From Hyphomicrobiales bacterium (GTDB taxonomy: Bacteria; Pseudomonadota; Alphaproteobacteria; Rhizobiales; Rhizobiaceae): 64,000 bases of DNA. Each line of letters opens with the position of its first letter. Positions within the stretch are counted from its first letter, which is position 1. Below, piece after piece: positions 30,545 through 41,156 of this stretch. The DNA lies in contig UCAG01000005.1 in NCBI GenBank assembly GCA_900470285.1, positions 310,001-374,000 on the forward strand. The letters run 5' to 3'. A program made the translations under genes and the position numbers. The notes under the pieces are model-generated. The model ran no database searches and had not been told where the DNA came from. It saw only the letters and a list, made by a program, of their open reading frames with translations.

Positions 30545-31021
30545 ATGAGCAAGCTGACACATCTCGATGAAAGCGGCGCTGCGAATATGGTCGATGTCGG
30601 CGATAAAGCCGAGACTGTGCGTATTGCGACCGCATCGGGCTGTGTCACGATGCAAAAGCAGACGCTTGAACTGATCCTTTCCGGCAATGCCGCCAAAGGC
30701 GATGTTATCGGCACCGCCCGTCTTGCCGGTATTATGGCTGCAAAAAAGACCTCTGATCTGATTCCGCTTTGCCATCCATTGATGCTGAGCAAAGTCTCGG
30801 TTGATATCGAGCCGGATGAGGCACTGCCTGGCTTGCGGGTTAGTGCGACAGTCAAATTGACCGGCAAAACCGGCGTGGAAATGGAGGCACTCACGGCTGT
30901 CTCCGTCGCCTGCCTGACGATTTATGATATGGCAAAAGCTGCCGATAAAGGCATGGTCATTGGCAATATAGCCGTCGACAGCAAAACCGGCGGTAAATCC
31001 GGCGACTGGCAGCGTTCTTAG
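30545..31021 (+). CDS. moaC: Cyclic pyranopterin monophosphate synthase MoaC
   Basis: A 158-aa enzyme of molybdenum cofactor synthesis, completing cyclic pyranopterin monophosphate. It has the family start [21 protein letters not shown], and [10 protein letters not shown] and [19 protein letters not shown]. In many Rhizobiales it is encoded behind trpC, followed by moeA, as here. Confidence 0.96.
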   Translation: MSKLTHLDESGAANMVDVGDKAETVRIATASGCVTMQKQTLELILSGNAAKGDVIGTARLAGIMAAKKTSDLIPLCHPLMLSKVSVDIEPDEALPGLRVSATVKLTGKTGVEMEALTAVSVACLTIYDMAKAADKGMVIGNIAVDSKTGGKSGDWQRS

Positions 31022-31055
31022 CATATCGCTCTTATTTTTTTACGGGGTAGGTTTC

Positions 31056-32276
31056 ATGGCATTATTACCGGTTGATGAGGCTTTGCGGCTTTTGCTGGCG
31101 GATAAAATGCCTTCCGGCCATGAGCACGTCGCCCTGCATGAAGCCGGTGATCGTGTTCTCGCCACTTCGATTTTTGCCTCATTCAATCAACCGCCTTTTG
31201 ATGCCTCGGCCATGGACGGTTATGCCATACGCTTTGCCGATGCCGAGCAACTGCCCGTTACACTGAAAGTCATCGGCGAATCTGCTGCAGGCAAAGGCTT
31301 TGACGGCATGCTCAAATCCGGTGAGGCTGTGCGTATTTTTACCGGTGCGCCAATGCCTGCCGGTGCCGACACGATTGTCATTCAGGAAGACACGCAGCAG
31401 GAAGGTAATCTGGTTACACTGTTACGGGATGTGAGCAAAAGCCGTCATATCCGGTTCAGCGGGCTGGATTTTAAAGACGGTGAATGCTTGCTGCAAACCG
31501 GTCATCTGCTTGATCCGGCATCGCTCTCTTTAGCGGCAGCGTCCGGCCATGCGCAATTGCAGGTCTATAAACGCCCTAAAACAGCTATTCTTGCTACAGG
31601 TAATGAGCTTGTACCTGCAGGCACTGTTCCTGCGGCAGATCAGATCGTCAGCTCCAACAGTTATGGTGTCGCAGAAATTGTACGGCGTAATGGCGGCACG
31701 GCAGATGATCTGGGTATTGTGCCGGATGATTTGGCCCTTATCGAGCGATCCATTCGTAATGTCGCTGCTTCGGAGGTCGATATTCTGATTACGCTGGGCG
31801 GCGCATCTGTCGGTGATCATGATCTGGTGCATAAGGCACTGACCAATTGCGGCGTTGAACTCGGCTTTTACAAAATCGCCATGCGTCCGGGTAAGCCACT
31901 CATGTTCGGCCAGCTGGATCGCGAAGGCAAAGCGCCCCTGCTCGTTCTTGGTCTTCCCGGCAATCCGGTTTCCAGCCTCGTCTGCTCCTATGTGTTTCTG
32001 GCACCTCTGGTTGCGCGTCTGGCAGGTAAAGCCGCGACCACATATATTGCCGGCGCCAGACTGGCACAGGACATGGCCGCCAATGGTAACCGCCGTGATT
32101 ACGCCCGTGCAACTCTGACCCGCAACAGCGACGGTGAGTTACTGGCAACGCCTCTGCCGGTGCAGGATTCCTCCATGCTGACCATCATTACCCGTGCGGA
32201 TGCTCTGCTGATCCGTGAGCCTTTTGCGGAAGCAGCCAAAGCCGGTGATCGCTGTCAGATCCTGATGATACGCTAA
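31056..32276 (+). CDS. moeA: Molybdopterin molybdenumtransferase MoeA
   Basis: A 406-aa enzyme inserting molybdate into adenylylated molybdopterin. Family marks are the DASAMDGYAIR motif, IFTGAPMPAGADTIV, the molybdopterin-binding TLGGASVGDHDLV and MRPGKPLMFG, and GLPGNPVSSLV. It follows moaC in the same operon. MsrP, encoded at 39.5 kb, is one molybdoenzyme here that needs this cofactor. Confidence 0.95.
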   Translation: MALLPVDEALRLLLADKMPSGHEHVALHEAGDRVLATSIFASFNQPPFDASAMDGYAIRFADAEQLPVTLKVIGESAAGKGFDGMLKSGEAVRIFTGAPMPAGADTIVIQEDTQQEGNLVTLLRDVSKSRHIRFSGLDFKDGECLLQTGHLLDPASLSLAAASGHAQLQVYKRPKTAILATGNELVPAGTVPAADQIVSSNSYGVAEIVRRNGGTADDLGIVPDDLALIERSIRNVAASEVDILITLGGASVGDHDLVHKALTNCGVELGFYKIAMRPGKPLMFGQLDREGKAPLLVLGLPGNPVSSLVCSYVFLAPLVARLAGKAATTYIAGARLAQDMAANGNRRDYARATLTRNSDGELLATPLPVQDSSMLTIITRADALLIREPFAEAAKAGDRCQILMIR

Positions 32277-32318
32277 AATCCTTTAAACAATCGGATTAAT
32301 CACTTTTAAAGCCTTGCA

Positions 32319-32333
32319 GAACAATACTGGAAC
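32319..32333 (+). promoter_or_regulatory. LexA (SOS) box upstream of lexA
   Basis: The sequence GAAC-N7-GAAC (spacer AATACTG) is an exact match to the alphaproteobacterial SOS box consensus (GTTC-N7-GTTC on the other strand). Placed 150 bases before the lexA ATG, it indicates autoregulation. Confidence 0.85.
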
Positions 32334-32344
32334 ATATAGTGTTC

Positions 32345-32359
32345 GTTCTGGGTTTGTTT
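32345..32359 (+). promoter_or_regulatory. Possible second, imperfect SOS box
   Basis: GTTC-N7-GTTT, one base away from the SOS consensus, begins 12 bases after the first box. A weak second LexA site is plausible. Confidence 0.4.
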
Positions 32360-32482
32360 TAAAAATTGATTCTCGCTACCGCGCCCCGTGCATGCGGTTA
32401 TGCGTTTAGTCTGCACGACTTCATTATCTGTCACCATAATTTTAGTAACCGGCAGATAATATAAAGGCTTTGGGAGCGTATA

Positions 32483-33205
32483 ATGCTGACGCGTAAACAA
32501 CATGAATTATTGCTGTTTATCCATGACCGCCTGAAAGAAAGCGGCATTCCCCCTTCGTTTGACGAGATGAAAGAGGCGCTCAATCTCGCTTCCAAATCCG
32601 GCATTCACCGTCTGATTACAGCTCTGGAAGAACGCGGTTTTATCCGCCGTCTGCCAAACAGAGCCCGTGCGCTTGAAGTTGTGCGTTTGCCGGACTCGAT
32701 TGCGCCGGGTCTCAACAGCCAGAAGAAATTCTCACCAAGTGTCATTGAAGGCGATCTCGGCAAAAAGAATGTCACCGAACTGCCTAAAAAAGCCGCGCCT
32801 GCGACAGAATCGGAAGCACCTGCCGGTATCAGTGTTCCGGTGATGGGACGTATTGCAGCCGGTGTACCGATTTCCGCCATTCAATCACAGACCCATATGA
32901 TTACCCTGCCGCCGGAAATGCTTGGCAGCGGTGAGCATTATGCGCTGGAAGTCAAAGGCGACTCGATGATCGAAGCCGGTATTCTCGATGGCGATACAGT
33001 GATTATCCGCCGTGGTGATACCGCCAATGCCGGTGAAATTGTTGTGGCTCTGGTCGATGATGAAGAAGCGACATTGAAACGCTTCCGCCGCAAAGGCGCA
33101 TCTGTTGCGCTTGAAGCTGCAAACCCTGCTTATGAAACCCGTATTTTTGGTCCTGACCGTGTGCGTGTTCAGGGTAAGCTGGTTGGTCTGGTACGCCGCT
33201 ACTAA
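32483..33205 (+). CDS. lexA: LexA repressor
   Basis: The 240-aa SOS repressor. The N-terminal winged helix begins [20 protein letters not shown], the self-cleavage site is Ala126-Gly127 (RIAAGVPI), and the Ser-Lys dyad is Ser161 (KGDSMIEAG) and Lys199 (ATLKRFRR). Length and the long linker match rhizobial LexA. It is followed by a strong hairpin and is convergent with comEC. Confidence 0.97.
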   Translation: MLTRKQHELLLFIHDRLKESGIPPSFDEMKEALNLASKSGIHRLITALEERGFIRRLPNRARALEVVRLPDSIAPGLNSQKKFSPSVIEGDLGKKNVTELPKKAAPATESEAPAGISVPVMGRIAAGVPISAIQSQTHMITLPPEMLGSGEHYALEVKGDSMIEAGILDGDTVIIRRGDTANAGEIVVALVDDEEATLKRFRRKGASVALEAANPAYETRIFGPDRVRVQGKLVGLVRRY

Positions 33206-33217
33206 TATGCATCGGAG

Positions 33218-33244
33218 CGAAAACCGGCCAACCGCCGGTTTTCG
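33218..33244. terminator. Hairpin after lexA
   Basis: Perfect 11-bp arms CGAAAACCGGC and GCCGGTTTTCG with a 5-base loop, 12 bases past the lexA stop. There is little T-tract beyond it. Confidence 0.6.
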
Positions 33245-33422
33245 ACTTCAGACGGTTGATTACAGATATTTCATTTTGAATGAAACATGACAGGTCATTT
33301 TAGACAGAGTTTTGACCAACATCGCGATACAGATAGCACTCTGTAAACTACATATTTTAGTGCATCTTTGTACCACAACTATGCACTCATAATAGCGCAC
33401 TCATTGAACAGGCGTGACAGTC

Positions 33423-35966
33423 CTATTTCGGATCTTCCAGATTGCGGGCAGCTCGGGACCAGAGACGATAGCTATGCCACGGTCGTTGCGGCTCTCCCAC
33501 TGCAAAAACGACCGAATCCTGTTCCGGCTGGTATGCTGAACCAGCTTGATGTATCCGCATTCCGGAAACAGAGCTTTGCAACATATCTGAAGCATGAATT
33601 TGTACTGCGTCTGTATTACTACGACTATCCGGTTTCAGATAAATCTCCGCCACACCTCGTAATGCCAGTTGCTGGCGGGTGATTATAACTGGTTCTTTTC
33701 GCGTTACTGCCGGTGTAATGCGACTTTCATTTATGTCAGGGCACGATAGGTTTCCCGCATAAGCGAGAACGATAATGTCACCGATATTACAGGCAATATC
33801 TGCAGCAGGCCGGTTTTCGGCAATAGCCAGCACCTGCCCGTTTTGCAGATCAAAACTGCATAACCCATCCTCACAGATAAAACCTCCGGAATGTGCCGCA
33901 CTGCTCTTATCAGGCGTTTTAACCTCATGAATTCTATAGGCCTTGCGCCAGTTATCAGTTGTGAACGCAGCTGGTCGCGGGCGGTTCACATAGAGACTAT
34001 TGCTCTGACGGACTGCAACCAGTCTGGCATCTTCCGAGATAATAATATCCGGCAAAGTATTCATACTCAGCACGATCCCGCCAGCCACGAGAAAAAACAA
34101 CGATATCAGCCGCAAATGACTATTGAAGATCATTGCTGTAAGCAGAGCAGCCGTCCATAACAACACTACAGGCACGGGTAGCAGACCGGGTATCAGATCA
34201 GGGGAAAGTCCGGCAACAAAATGGGCAATCCATTTGACCAGTTCAATGCCTTTACCCATTACCTGTAAAGGCAGCCATTCAAGCCCCAATGGCATCATCA
34301 ATAGTGACAGAACCGCAAAAGGCATGATCAGCACCGAGATCACCGGCAATGCCAGTGCATTTCCCAGCATTCCAAGCGGTGCCATATTGTTAAAGTGAAA
34401 GGCTGCAAAAAGCCCGCTGGCGATGCCGGCCAAGAGTGATGTCCCCGCAACTCCGCCCAGCCAAAGCCTGAGCTTGCTCCCCAATCCCGTCTGTCGCGTC
34501 ACTTGTTCGTTGTTTTGTCTCTTGCGCAATTTCCACCACGCAAAACCTGCAATCAGCGCACCGGTTGCAGAATAGGACATCTGAAAACTCGGCCCCAGAA
34601 TTTCATGCGGCGTCACAAGAATACTAAACAGCGCTGCAATCGCCAGATTACGCAAGGTCAGAGCTTTACGATCTAAAATCACGGCACAAAGCATCACGGC
34701 CAGCATGATAAAACTACGCTGTGCCGCCACATCAGCACCGGATAAAGCCAGATAGAAACCGGAGGAAAACAGTGAAATCAGTGCGGCGGCTTTCTTCACC
34801 GGATAATAGAGCGCTAAAGAAGGGAGCAGTCCGGCAATACCACGCAGGCTTACCATGACAATACCCGCTGCCAGCGCCAGATGCAGGCCGGAAATTGAGA
34901 GAATATGCGCCAGCCCTGCAATGCGCAGCGCCTCATTGGTTGTCTCGCTGATCCCTGCCCGCTGGCCGGAGATCAGCGCTGCGGCCACCGCCCCTTCTTC
35001 ACCGGACAGTGCCTGCATAATCCGCCCGCCTATCATCGCCCGCAACTGACCGGTCAATGCCTCAACGGACGCAGTCCAGCTCTTTGACACTGCATCACCG
35101 GCAAATTCACCATCAACCAGTTTCGGTACACCGAGATAGAAGCCATTACCGCCAATGCCGCGAAAATATCCATGAAATGCGAAATCATATTGCTCGGAAC
35201 GCACCGGCCCGCCATGGGGACGCAATCGCACCGCCCCTTTCAGAACAGAACCGGTTTCAGCCTGCGCAGGTAAATCACGTGCAGAGAGCCGCAATCGCTG
35301 CGGCGCATAGCGCAGATGCGGTTTTTCCGTTGTCAGCACATCGGCAACAATACGCCAGCGTCCGGCTTTGCCATTGTCTTCAGCCTCCTGTTCGAGCGAG
35401 ACAATCCGCGCTGTCAAAGTGGTTGACACAGAACTGCCAAGCATTTGCGTTGCATAGCGCTGCGTCTCCCATTTCGCAGCCAGCATACCAGTCATAAAGG
35501 CTAATATCAGCACAAGGCTGACACGCCTGATCAGCGTATCACGCAGCAAAAACAACAGCCAGACCAACAAGAATGCCGGTACAAACAGCTCTATCCAGTA
35601 TGGTTCAGCCCTCAGGGAAAAATAATGAACCGCCCCTGCACCACTCGCAACGGCCAGTAACAGGAAAACCGTTCCGCGTTCATATTCAAACAACAGAGCA
35701 TCACAGATATCATCCAGAAAACGCTGCCAATATTCCCGCAGATTTAGCCGGATAATCAGTGCCCGCTTTCGTCCGCTATAAACAGCACCATCATCGGGAA
35801 TAATCTCTGTATCCGGCACAGGAGCAAAACCGAGCATGAATTGCTCGGCAGTTAATCCGCTTCTATGTTTCGTCCGGACAGCCATGTTCCCGGCCCCGTC
35901 ATCATCATAACGGGACTCAGTCTTGCCTGCCTGATGACTACATTCACCGTCATAACCATTCGCCAT
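33423..35966 (-). CDS. ComEC/Rec2 family DNA-uptake channel protein
   Basis: An 847-aa inner-membrane protein of the ComEC/Rec2 family. Two N-terminal membrane spans lead to a DUF4131-like OB domain, then the competence core with HILSISGLHLALAAGI, GADVAAQRSFIMLAVML and FQMSYSATGAL, and many further spans. The C-terminal soluble part (about residues 660-847) lacks any HxHxDH metal motif, so the metallo-beta-lactamase-type nuclease domain is absent or degenerate, as seen in other Rhizobiales. The start is uncertain: Met at 35966 or 35885. It is divergent from gltX and convergent with lexA, its conserved place. Confidence 0.85.
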   Translation of the reverse strand: MANGYDGECSHQAGKTESRYDDDGAGNMAVRTKHRSGLTAEQFMLGFAPVPDTEIIPDDGAVYSGRKRALIIRLNLREYWQRFLDDICDALLFEYERGTVFLLLAVASGAGAVHYFSLRAEPYWIELFVPAFLLVWLLFLLRDTLIRRVSLVLILAFMTGMLAAKWETQRYATQMLGSSVSTTLTARIVSLEQEAEDNGKAGRWRIVADVLTTEKPHLRYAPQRLRLSARDLPAQAETGSVLKGAVRLRPHGGPVRSEQYDFAFHGYFRGIGGNGFYLGVPKLVDGEFAGDAVSKSWTASVEALTGQLRAMIGGRIMQALSGEEGAVAAALISGQRAGISETTNEALRIAGLAHILSISGLHLALAAGIVMVSLRGIAGLLPSLALYYPVKKAAALISLFSSGFYLALSGADVAAQRSFIMLAVMLCAVILDRKALTLRNLAIAALFSILVTPHEILGPSFQMSYSATGALIAGFAWWKLRKRQNNEQVTRQTGLGSKLRLWLGGVAGTSLLAGIASGLFAAFHFNNMAPLGMLGNALALPVISVLIMPFAVLSLLMMPLGLEWLPLQVMGKGIELVKWIAHFVAGLSPDLIPGLLPVPVVLLWTAALLTAMIFNSHLRLISLFFLVAGGIVLSMNTLPDIIISEDARLVAVRQSNSLYVNRPRPAAFTTDNWRKAYRIHEVKTPDKSSAAHSGGFICEDGLCSFDLQNGQVLAIAENRPAADIACNIGDIIVLAYAGNLSCPDINESRITPAVTRKEPVIITRQQLALRGVAEIYLKPDSRSNTDAVQIHASDMLQSSVSGMRIHQAGSAYQPEQDSVVFAVGEPQRPWHSYRLWSRAARNLEDPK

Positions 35967-36223
35967 GCTGTCTGAATTGCCCCCGCACCTGACAGCTGCA
36001 CAATTATACGTCCAAAACAGCCTATTTCACGCAGGAATCTTGCATTGAGCGGCGTTAAACACCGGTTCTCTGCTTTGATTTTTGCATCAAGTCTTGCACG
36101 TTGTGCTGCCTATGCTACATGAACAGCACAAGAAATCGAGAGGCGGTCAGTTACATTCTTTAGGCGATATATTCGGATATAAGCGTAAGATCCTGTAACT
36201 TTACCGCAGATACGGAGCGACCG

Positions 36224-37642
36224 ATGTCATCACCCGTTATTACCCGCTTTGCGCCTTCACCGACCGGCTATCTGCATATCGGCGGCGCACGTACAGCGTT
36301 GTTTAACTGGCTTTATTCCAAACATACCGGCGGAAAGATGCTGCTGCGCATTGAGGATACCGACCGCGAGCGCTCAACTGAGGCTGCAACGGCTGCTATT
36401 CTTGAAGGTCTGACATGGCTCGGCCTGACATGGGACGGCGATGCCATCTCCCAGTGGGAACGCGCACCGCGCCACCGCGAAGTTGCTGAAGAACTGGTGA
36501 AAGCCGGTAAAGCCTATTATTGCTATGCCTCACCGGAAGAACTGGATGCGATGCGTGAGCTGGCGCGTGCTGAAGGTCGCCCGCCGCGTTATGACGGCCG
36601 CTGGCGTGACCGTGATCCGTCGGAAGCACCGGCAGGTGTGAAACCGGTTATCCGCATTAAAGCCCCTCAGACAGGCGAAACCGTTGTGCTGGATGATGTG
36701 CAGGGCGAAGTCCGTTTCCCGAATAAGGATCTGGATGATTTCATCATTCTGCGTTCCGACGGTGCGCCAACCTATATGCATGCGGTTGTGGTCGACGATC
36801 ATGATATGGGCGTTACTCATATTATCCGTGGTGACGACCATCTGACCAATGCTGCCCGCCAGACTGTTATTTATCAGGCAATGGGCTGGGATGTGCCTAA
36901 AATGTCCCATATCCCGCTGATCCATGGTGCGGATGGTGCCAAGCTCTCCAAGCGCCACGGTGCGCTTGGCGTTGAGGCCTATCGTGCAATGGGCTATCTG
37001 CCTGAAGCACTGTGCAACTATCTGGTTCGTCTCGGCTGGAGCCATGGTGATGATGAAATCATGACCATCGAGCAGATGATTGAATGGTTTGATACCAAAG
37101 ACATCAACAAAGGCGCATCTCGTTTCGATTTCCAGAAACTGGAAGCCATTAACGGTCATCATATCCGCGCCAGTGATTCAGAAACGCTTACCAAAGCGCT
37201 GATCGATGTTCTGCCTTATATTGAAGGCGGTGCGGAACTGCAGGCTCTGCTGACCGATGAACGTCGTGCACAGCTTGTTGCAGCAATGCCGGGTCTTAAA
37301 GATCGTGCAAAAACACTGGTAGAGCTGGCTGACGGCGCGAAATTCCTGTTCGTCTCCCGTCCGTTACCACTGGATGAAAAAGCGACAAGCCTGCTCAATG
37401 ATGAAGGCCGTGCGATCCTCAAAGACGTCTTGCCAAAGCTGCAAACTGCCGAGTGGACTGCAGAAGCACTGGATGCCGTTGTCCGTGCTCATGCGGAATC
37501 AACCGGCCTGAAGCTTGGCAAAATTGCCCAGCCTCTGCGTGCTGCCCTCACCGGCCGCGCCACTTCACCGGGTGTTTTTGATGTTCTGGTGGTTCTGGGT
37601 CGTGAAGAAGCGCTCGGACGCATTCAGGATCAGGCCGTTTAA
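36224..37642 (+). CDS. gltX: Glutamate--tRNA ligase
   Basis: A 472-aa class I aminoacyl-tRNA synthetase. The HIGH-like motif is HIGG at residues 18-21 ([20 protein letters not shown]), and the KMSKS-like motif is KLSKRHG near residue 240. Many alphaproteobacteria have two GluRS genes, one of which also charges tRNA-Gln; which one this is cannot be told from this window. Flanked by comEC and gltA as in Brucella. Confidence 0.95.
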   Translation: MSSPVITRFAPSPTGYLHIGGARTALFNWLYSKHTGGKMLLRIEDTDRERSTEAATAAILEGLTWLGLTWDGDAISQWERAPRHREVAEELVKAGKAYYCYASPEELDAMRELARAEGRPPRYDGRWRDRDPSEAPAGVKPVIRIKAPQTGETVVLDDVQGEVRFPNKDLDDFIILRSDGAPTYMHAVVVDDHDMGVTHIIRGDDHLTNAARQTVIYQAMGWDVPKMSHIPLIHGADGAKLSKRHGALGVEAYRAMGYLPEALCNYLVRLGWSHGDDEIMTIEQMIEWFDTKDINKGASRFDFQKLEAINGHHIRASDSETLTKALIDVLPYIEGGAELQALLTDERRAQLVAAMPGLKDRAKTLVELADGAKFLFVSRPLPLDEKATSLLNDEGRAILKDVLPKLQTAEWTAEALDAVVRAHAESTGLKLGKIAQPLRAALTGRATSPGVFDVLVVLGREEALGRIQDQAV

Positions 37643-37650
37643 GCCTGTCA

Positions 37651-37682
37651 GAAGCCGTGTTCTTTCAACGGAATACGGCTTC
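37651..37682 (+). terminator. Hairpin after gltX
   Basis: Perfect 8-bp arms GAAGCCGT and ACGGCTTC with a 16-base loop lie nine bases past the gltX stop. No T-tract follows, so termination strength is uncertain. Confidence 0.4.
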
Positions 37683-38022
37683 AAACACGCCCTGAACACA
37701 GGAGTGTGATTTTCACAGACCGGCTTCTGTCGTAAGAATGGCGAATTGACAGAAATTTGTTCATAAAAACCCGAATTTCTGCATTGCAACGCCCGGTTTT
37801 TACGATAATTTGAGCCAAGAATTTTTCAGGCTGTCATTCAAAAATATCATGAATTTTACGTGACAACCCGCTTAGGATATTTTTCAAACTGGCAGCGCCG
37901 GTAAAAATACCCTAACTGTATGTTTCTATGCATAAGTTGAATCTGAAACACCAGTTTTCGGCATTATGCTCCAAATTTACTGCTATCCACGAGCAGTGAG
38001 CGCGATGATGAAAGGAACCAGT
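37683..38022. other. Gene-free stretch upstream of gltA
   Basis: Holds the gltA promoter and a long AT-rich leader. No operator, repeat or short gene was recognised. The start of gltA is marked by AAAGGAACC. Confidence 0.4.
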
Positions 38023-39315
38023 ATGTCTAATACGACAGCGACAATCACGCTACATGGCAATTCCACCGAATTGCCGGTCCGCAAAGGTACAATCGGACCA
38101 GACGTCGTTGAAATCGGCCCGCTTTACAAGAATACAAATTCCTTCACATACGATCCTGGTTTCACATCAACAGCTTCCTGCGAATCCAAAATCACATATA
38201 TCGACGGTGATGAAGGCGTTCTCCTGCATCGCGGCTACCCGATCGAACAGCTCGCCGAACAGGGCGACTTCCTTGATACCTGCTACCTGCTTCTCTACGG
38301 CGAACTGCCAACCAAGACCCAGAAAGCAGATTTTGATTACCGTGTGACCCGTCACACCATGGTCCATGAACAGATGGCCAAATTCTTCACCGGCTTCCGC
38401 CGCGATGCGCATCCGATGGCCATTATGGTTGGCTGCGTTGGCGCAATGTCCGCCTTCTACCACGACTCAACCGATATTACTGATCCGCATCAGCGTATGG
38501 TTGCTTCGATCCGCCTGCTGGCGAAAATGCCGACACTGGCTGCAATGGCCTATAAATATCATGTCGGTCAGCCTTTCGTATATCCAAAGAACGATCTTGA
38601 TCTGGCTTCCAACTTCCTGCGCATGTGCTTTGCTGTGCCTTGCGAAGAATATAAGGTCAATCCGGTTCTGGCCCGCGCCATGGATCGTATCTTCATCCTT
38701 CATGCTGACCACGAGCAGAATGCTTCGACATCAACTGTTCGTCTCGCCGGTTCTTCGGGTGCCAACCCGTTTGCCTGTATCGCTGCCGGTATTGCCTGCC
38801 TCTGGGGTCCAGCGCATGGCGGTGCCAACGAAGCTGCATTGAACATGCTGGCTGAAATCGGCTCGGTTGATCGTATTCCTGAATATGTTGCCAAGGCAAA
38901 AGACAAGAACGATCCTTTCCGCCTGATGGGCTTTGGTCACCGCGTTTACAAAAACTACGATCCACGCGCCCGCATCATGCAGAAAACCACGCATGAAGTT
39001 CTTGGCGAACTCGGCATCAAAGATGACCCGTTGCTCGACGTTGCGATGGAACTGGAAAATATTGCTCTGACCGATGAATATTTCATCGAGAAGAAGCTGT
39101 ATCCGAATATCGACTTCTATTCCGGCATCACGCTTAAAGCTCTCGGCTTCCCGACAGAAATGTTCACAGTTCTGTTCGCTGTTGCCCGTACCATCGGCTG
39201 GGTTGCTCAGTGGAAAGAAATGGTCGAAGATCCGCAGCAGAAAATCGGCCGTCCGCGTCAGCTTTACACCGGTCATGCACAGCGCGATTTCGTACCGCTG
39301 GCAAAACGCAAATAA
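38023..39315 (+). CDS. gltA: Citrate synthase
   Basis: A 430-aa hexameric type II citrate synthase. Catalytic regions [30 protein letters not shown] and [14 protein letters not shown] contain the expected His, His and the Arg contacts; [23 protein letters not shown] is the N-terminal mark. The start at 38023 ([10 protein letters not shown]) has AAAGGAACC upstream; an in-frame start 19 codons earlier is unsupported. In Brucella the lipid A genes lie beyond gltA; here msrP follows, so synteny breaks at this point (from memory). Confidence 0.97.
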   Translation: MSNTTATITLHGNSTELPVRKGTIGPDVVEIGPLYKNTNSFTYDPGFTSTASCESKITYIDGDEGVLLHRGYPIEQLAEQGDFLDTCYLLLYGELPTKTQKADFDYRVTRHTMVHEQMAKFFTGFRRDAHPMAIMVGCVGAMSAFYHDSTDITDPHQRMVASIRLLAKMPTLAAMAYKYHVGQPFVYPKNDLDLASNFLRMCFAVPCEEYKVNPVLARAMDRIFILHADHEQNASTSTVRLAGSSGANPFACIAAGIACLWGPAHGGANEAALNMLAEIGSVDRIPEYVAKAKDKNDPFRLMGFGHRVYKNYDPRARIMQKTTHEVLGELGIKDDPLLDVAMELENIALTDEYFIEKKLYPNIDFYSGITLKALGFPTEMFTVLFAVARTIGWVAQWKEMVEDPQQKIGRPRQLYTGHAQRDFVPLAKRK

Positions 39316-39332
39316 TCAGTATCACACTGATG

Positions 39333-39362
39333 AAAAGGCTCCTTCGGGAGCCTTTTTTATTT
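39333..39362 (+). terminator. Terminator after gltA
   Basis: AAAAGGCTCC, loop TTCG, GGAGCCTTTTTT: a textbook Rho-independent terminator 17 bases past the stop. Confidence 0.95.
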
Positions 39363-39495
39363 TCCGCATAGTGTTCCGCGTTTTTCCTGCGCATTGCGAA
39401 CTCAAATAAACCACAGATTTCAGCATAATATTGCCCGTAACATATCCATTTTAAGCCCGATATGCGAAACTGCCGATCAGCAGGGAGCCAAGAAT

Positions 39496-40449
39496 ATGCC
39501 AAAGTCATTTTTCAAATCCGGCATTGCAGCATCTGAAATTACCAGCCGGTCATTTTATCTGCGCCGGCGGGAGTTTATCAAAACCGGCATCGCTGCCGGC
39601 ATTGGTTTATCTCTGGGCGGTCTGTTACCGGATATTGCCTCAGCAAAAGATAGTGCAGACGGTTTTAAAACCGATGAAAAACTGACACCGAAAGACTCAG
39701 TGCTGACCTATAATAATTTTTATGAATTCGGCACAGGCAAATCCGATCCGTCCAGTTATTCCGGTGGTTTCAAGCCGCGCCCGTGGACAATCGAAGTCGG
39801 CGGCATGGTGGCGAAACCTGCGGCTTTTGACATTGACGATCTGATCAAGACAATGAGCATTGAAGAGCGTATTTACCGGATGCGCTGTGTTGAAGCATGG
39901 TCGATGGTTATTCCATGGCAGGGCTTTCAGCTTTCAGAACTGCTGAAACGTGTTGAGCCGCTGGGGTCTGCCAAATATGTTGCCTTTGAAACAGCTCTGC
40001 GCCCCAAAGAAATGCCGGGAGTCGGAGGTGCTTTTCCGGTTATCGACTGGCCATATCGCGAAGGCTTACGCCTTGATGAAGCGATGAACCCGCTTACATT
40101 GCTGGCAACCGGCCTTTACGGGGAAAATCTCGCCAATCAGAACGGCGCACCGGTGCGTCTTGTTGTACCGTGGAAATATGGTTTCAAAGGCATCAAGTCG
40201 ATTGTCAAAATCACACTGACTGACAAAGAGCCACTGACTGCGTGGAAGATGCAGAACGCCTCGGAATATGGCTTCTATGCCAATGTTAATCCGGCAGTGG
40301 ACCATCCGCGCTGGAGCCAGAAGACCGAGACACGGATTGGCAGCGGCAGCTTCTTCTCACCGGACAGGCGCGATACACTGCCATTTAACGGCTATGGCGA
40401 GCATGTTGCCCAACTCTATAGCGGTATGGATCTGACCAAAAACTATTAA
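39496..40449 (+). CDS. msrP: Periplasmic methionine-sulfoxide reductase catalytic subunit MsrP
   Basis: A 317-aa molybdopterin enzyme of the YedY/MsrP family that repairs oxidised methionines in periplasmic proteins. A Tat signal is present ([20 protein letters not shown]), the molybdenum ligand is Cys131 ([11 protein letters not shown]), and NEFYEFG-like, [13 protein letters not shown] and [14 protein letters not shown] segments match the family. The start at 39496 follows GGGAG. msrQ starts 15 bases after its stop, forming the msrPQ operon. Confidence 0.95.
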   Translation: MPKSFFKSGIAASEITSRSFYLRRREFIKTGIAAGIGLSLGGLLPDIASAKDSADGFKTDEKLTPKDSVLTYNNFYEFGTGKSDPSSYSGGFKPRPWTIEVGGMVAKPAAFDIDDLIKTMSIEERIYRMRCVEAWSMVIPWQGFQLSELLKRVEPLGSAKYVAFETALRPKEMPGVGGAFPVIDWPYREGLRLDEAMNPLTLLATGLYGENLANQNGAPVRLVVPWKYGFKGIKSIVKITLTDKEPLTAWKMQNASEYGFYANVNPAVDHPRWSQKTETRIGSGSFFSPDRRDTLPFNGYGEHVAQLYSGMDLTKNY

Positions 40450-40464
40450 GCTGAGACAATCCGG

Positions 40465-41109
40465 ATGACAGTAAACAGCACAGTTCTGCCCCGTACTGCC
40501 CGTAAGGCACCAGTCAAAATTCCCAATAATCTCTGGCTGCGTTGGGGTATTTATGTTGTCGGCCTTGCGCCGGCAGTCTGGTCATTCTGGCTGGCTGCCA
40601 CCAATCAGCTTGGCGCAAATCCGGTCAAAGAGTTTGAACATCTTCTCGGGCTTTGGGCACTGCGTTTTTTAATTCTGACTTTGCTCGTCACACCGCTGCG
40701 TGATTTGTTCCGACTGAATTTTCTGCCCTATCGTCGTGCCCTCGGTCTGCTGGCATTCTATTATGTCGCCATGCATTTCGCGACTTATATCATTCTCGAC
40801 CGTGGCCTGAACTGGCCGGATATCGTGAAAGATGTAACACAACGCTGGTTTATTATTTTCGGGTTTATCGGCTTTGTCATGCTGATACCGCTGGCAATAA
40901 CTTCAAACCAGTGGTCAATCCGCAAATTGAAGAACAACTGGCAGAATCTGCACCGGCTGGTTTACATCATCGCCCTTGCCGGCAGCCTGCATTTTCTGAT
41001 GTCAGTCAAAAGCTGGCCGACAGAACCTTTGGTCTACGGGCTGATCATCATTACACTGGTTCTGTGGCGCCTCATTCGCAAGCCCTATCTGGCCTACAAA
41101 AAAAGCTGA
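40465..41109 (+). CDS. msrQ: Haem-binding membrane subunit MsrQ
   Basis: A 214-aa inner-membrane b-type cytochrome that passes electrons to MsrP. Six hydrophobic spans are visible with conserved His residues in YVAMHFATY, NLHRLVYIIALAGSLHFLMS. The pair is full length and ends at a strong hairpin. Confidence 0.94.
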   Translation: MTVNSTVLPRTARKAPVKIPNNLWLRWGIYVVGLAPAVWSFWLAATNQLGANPVKEFEHLLGLWALRFLILTLLVTPLRDLFRLNFLPYRRALGLLAFYYVAMHFATYIILDRGLNWPDIVKDVTQRWFIIFGFIGFVMLIPLAITSNQWSIRKLKNNWQNLHRLVYIIALAGSLHFLMSVKSWPTEPLVYGLIIITLVLWRLIRKPYLAYKKS

Positions 41110-41136
41110 CCGGCCAATAACCGGTCAGCTTTATCT
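41102..41136. terminator. Terminator between msrQ and the MFS gene
   Basis: Perfect 12-bp arms AAAGCTGACCGG and CCGGTCAGCTTT, 7-base loop, then a T-rich tail. Its left arm overlaps the msrQ stop, and it also lies past the end of the convergent MFS gene. Confidence 0.85.
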
Positions 41137-41156
41137 TTTTATCATAAGTAGCTGAT

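Noticed and set aside
29804-31024. A 406-codon open frame opposite trpC and moaC
   Set aside because: It is the antisense of two well-identified genes and its translation has no family features.
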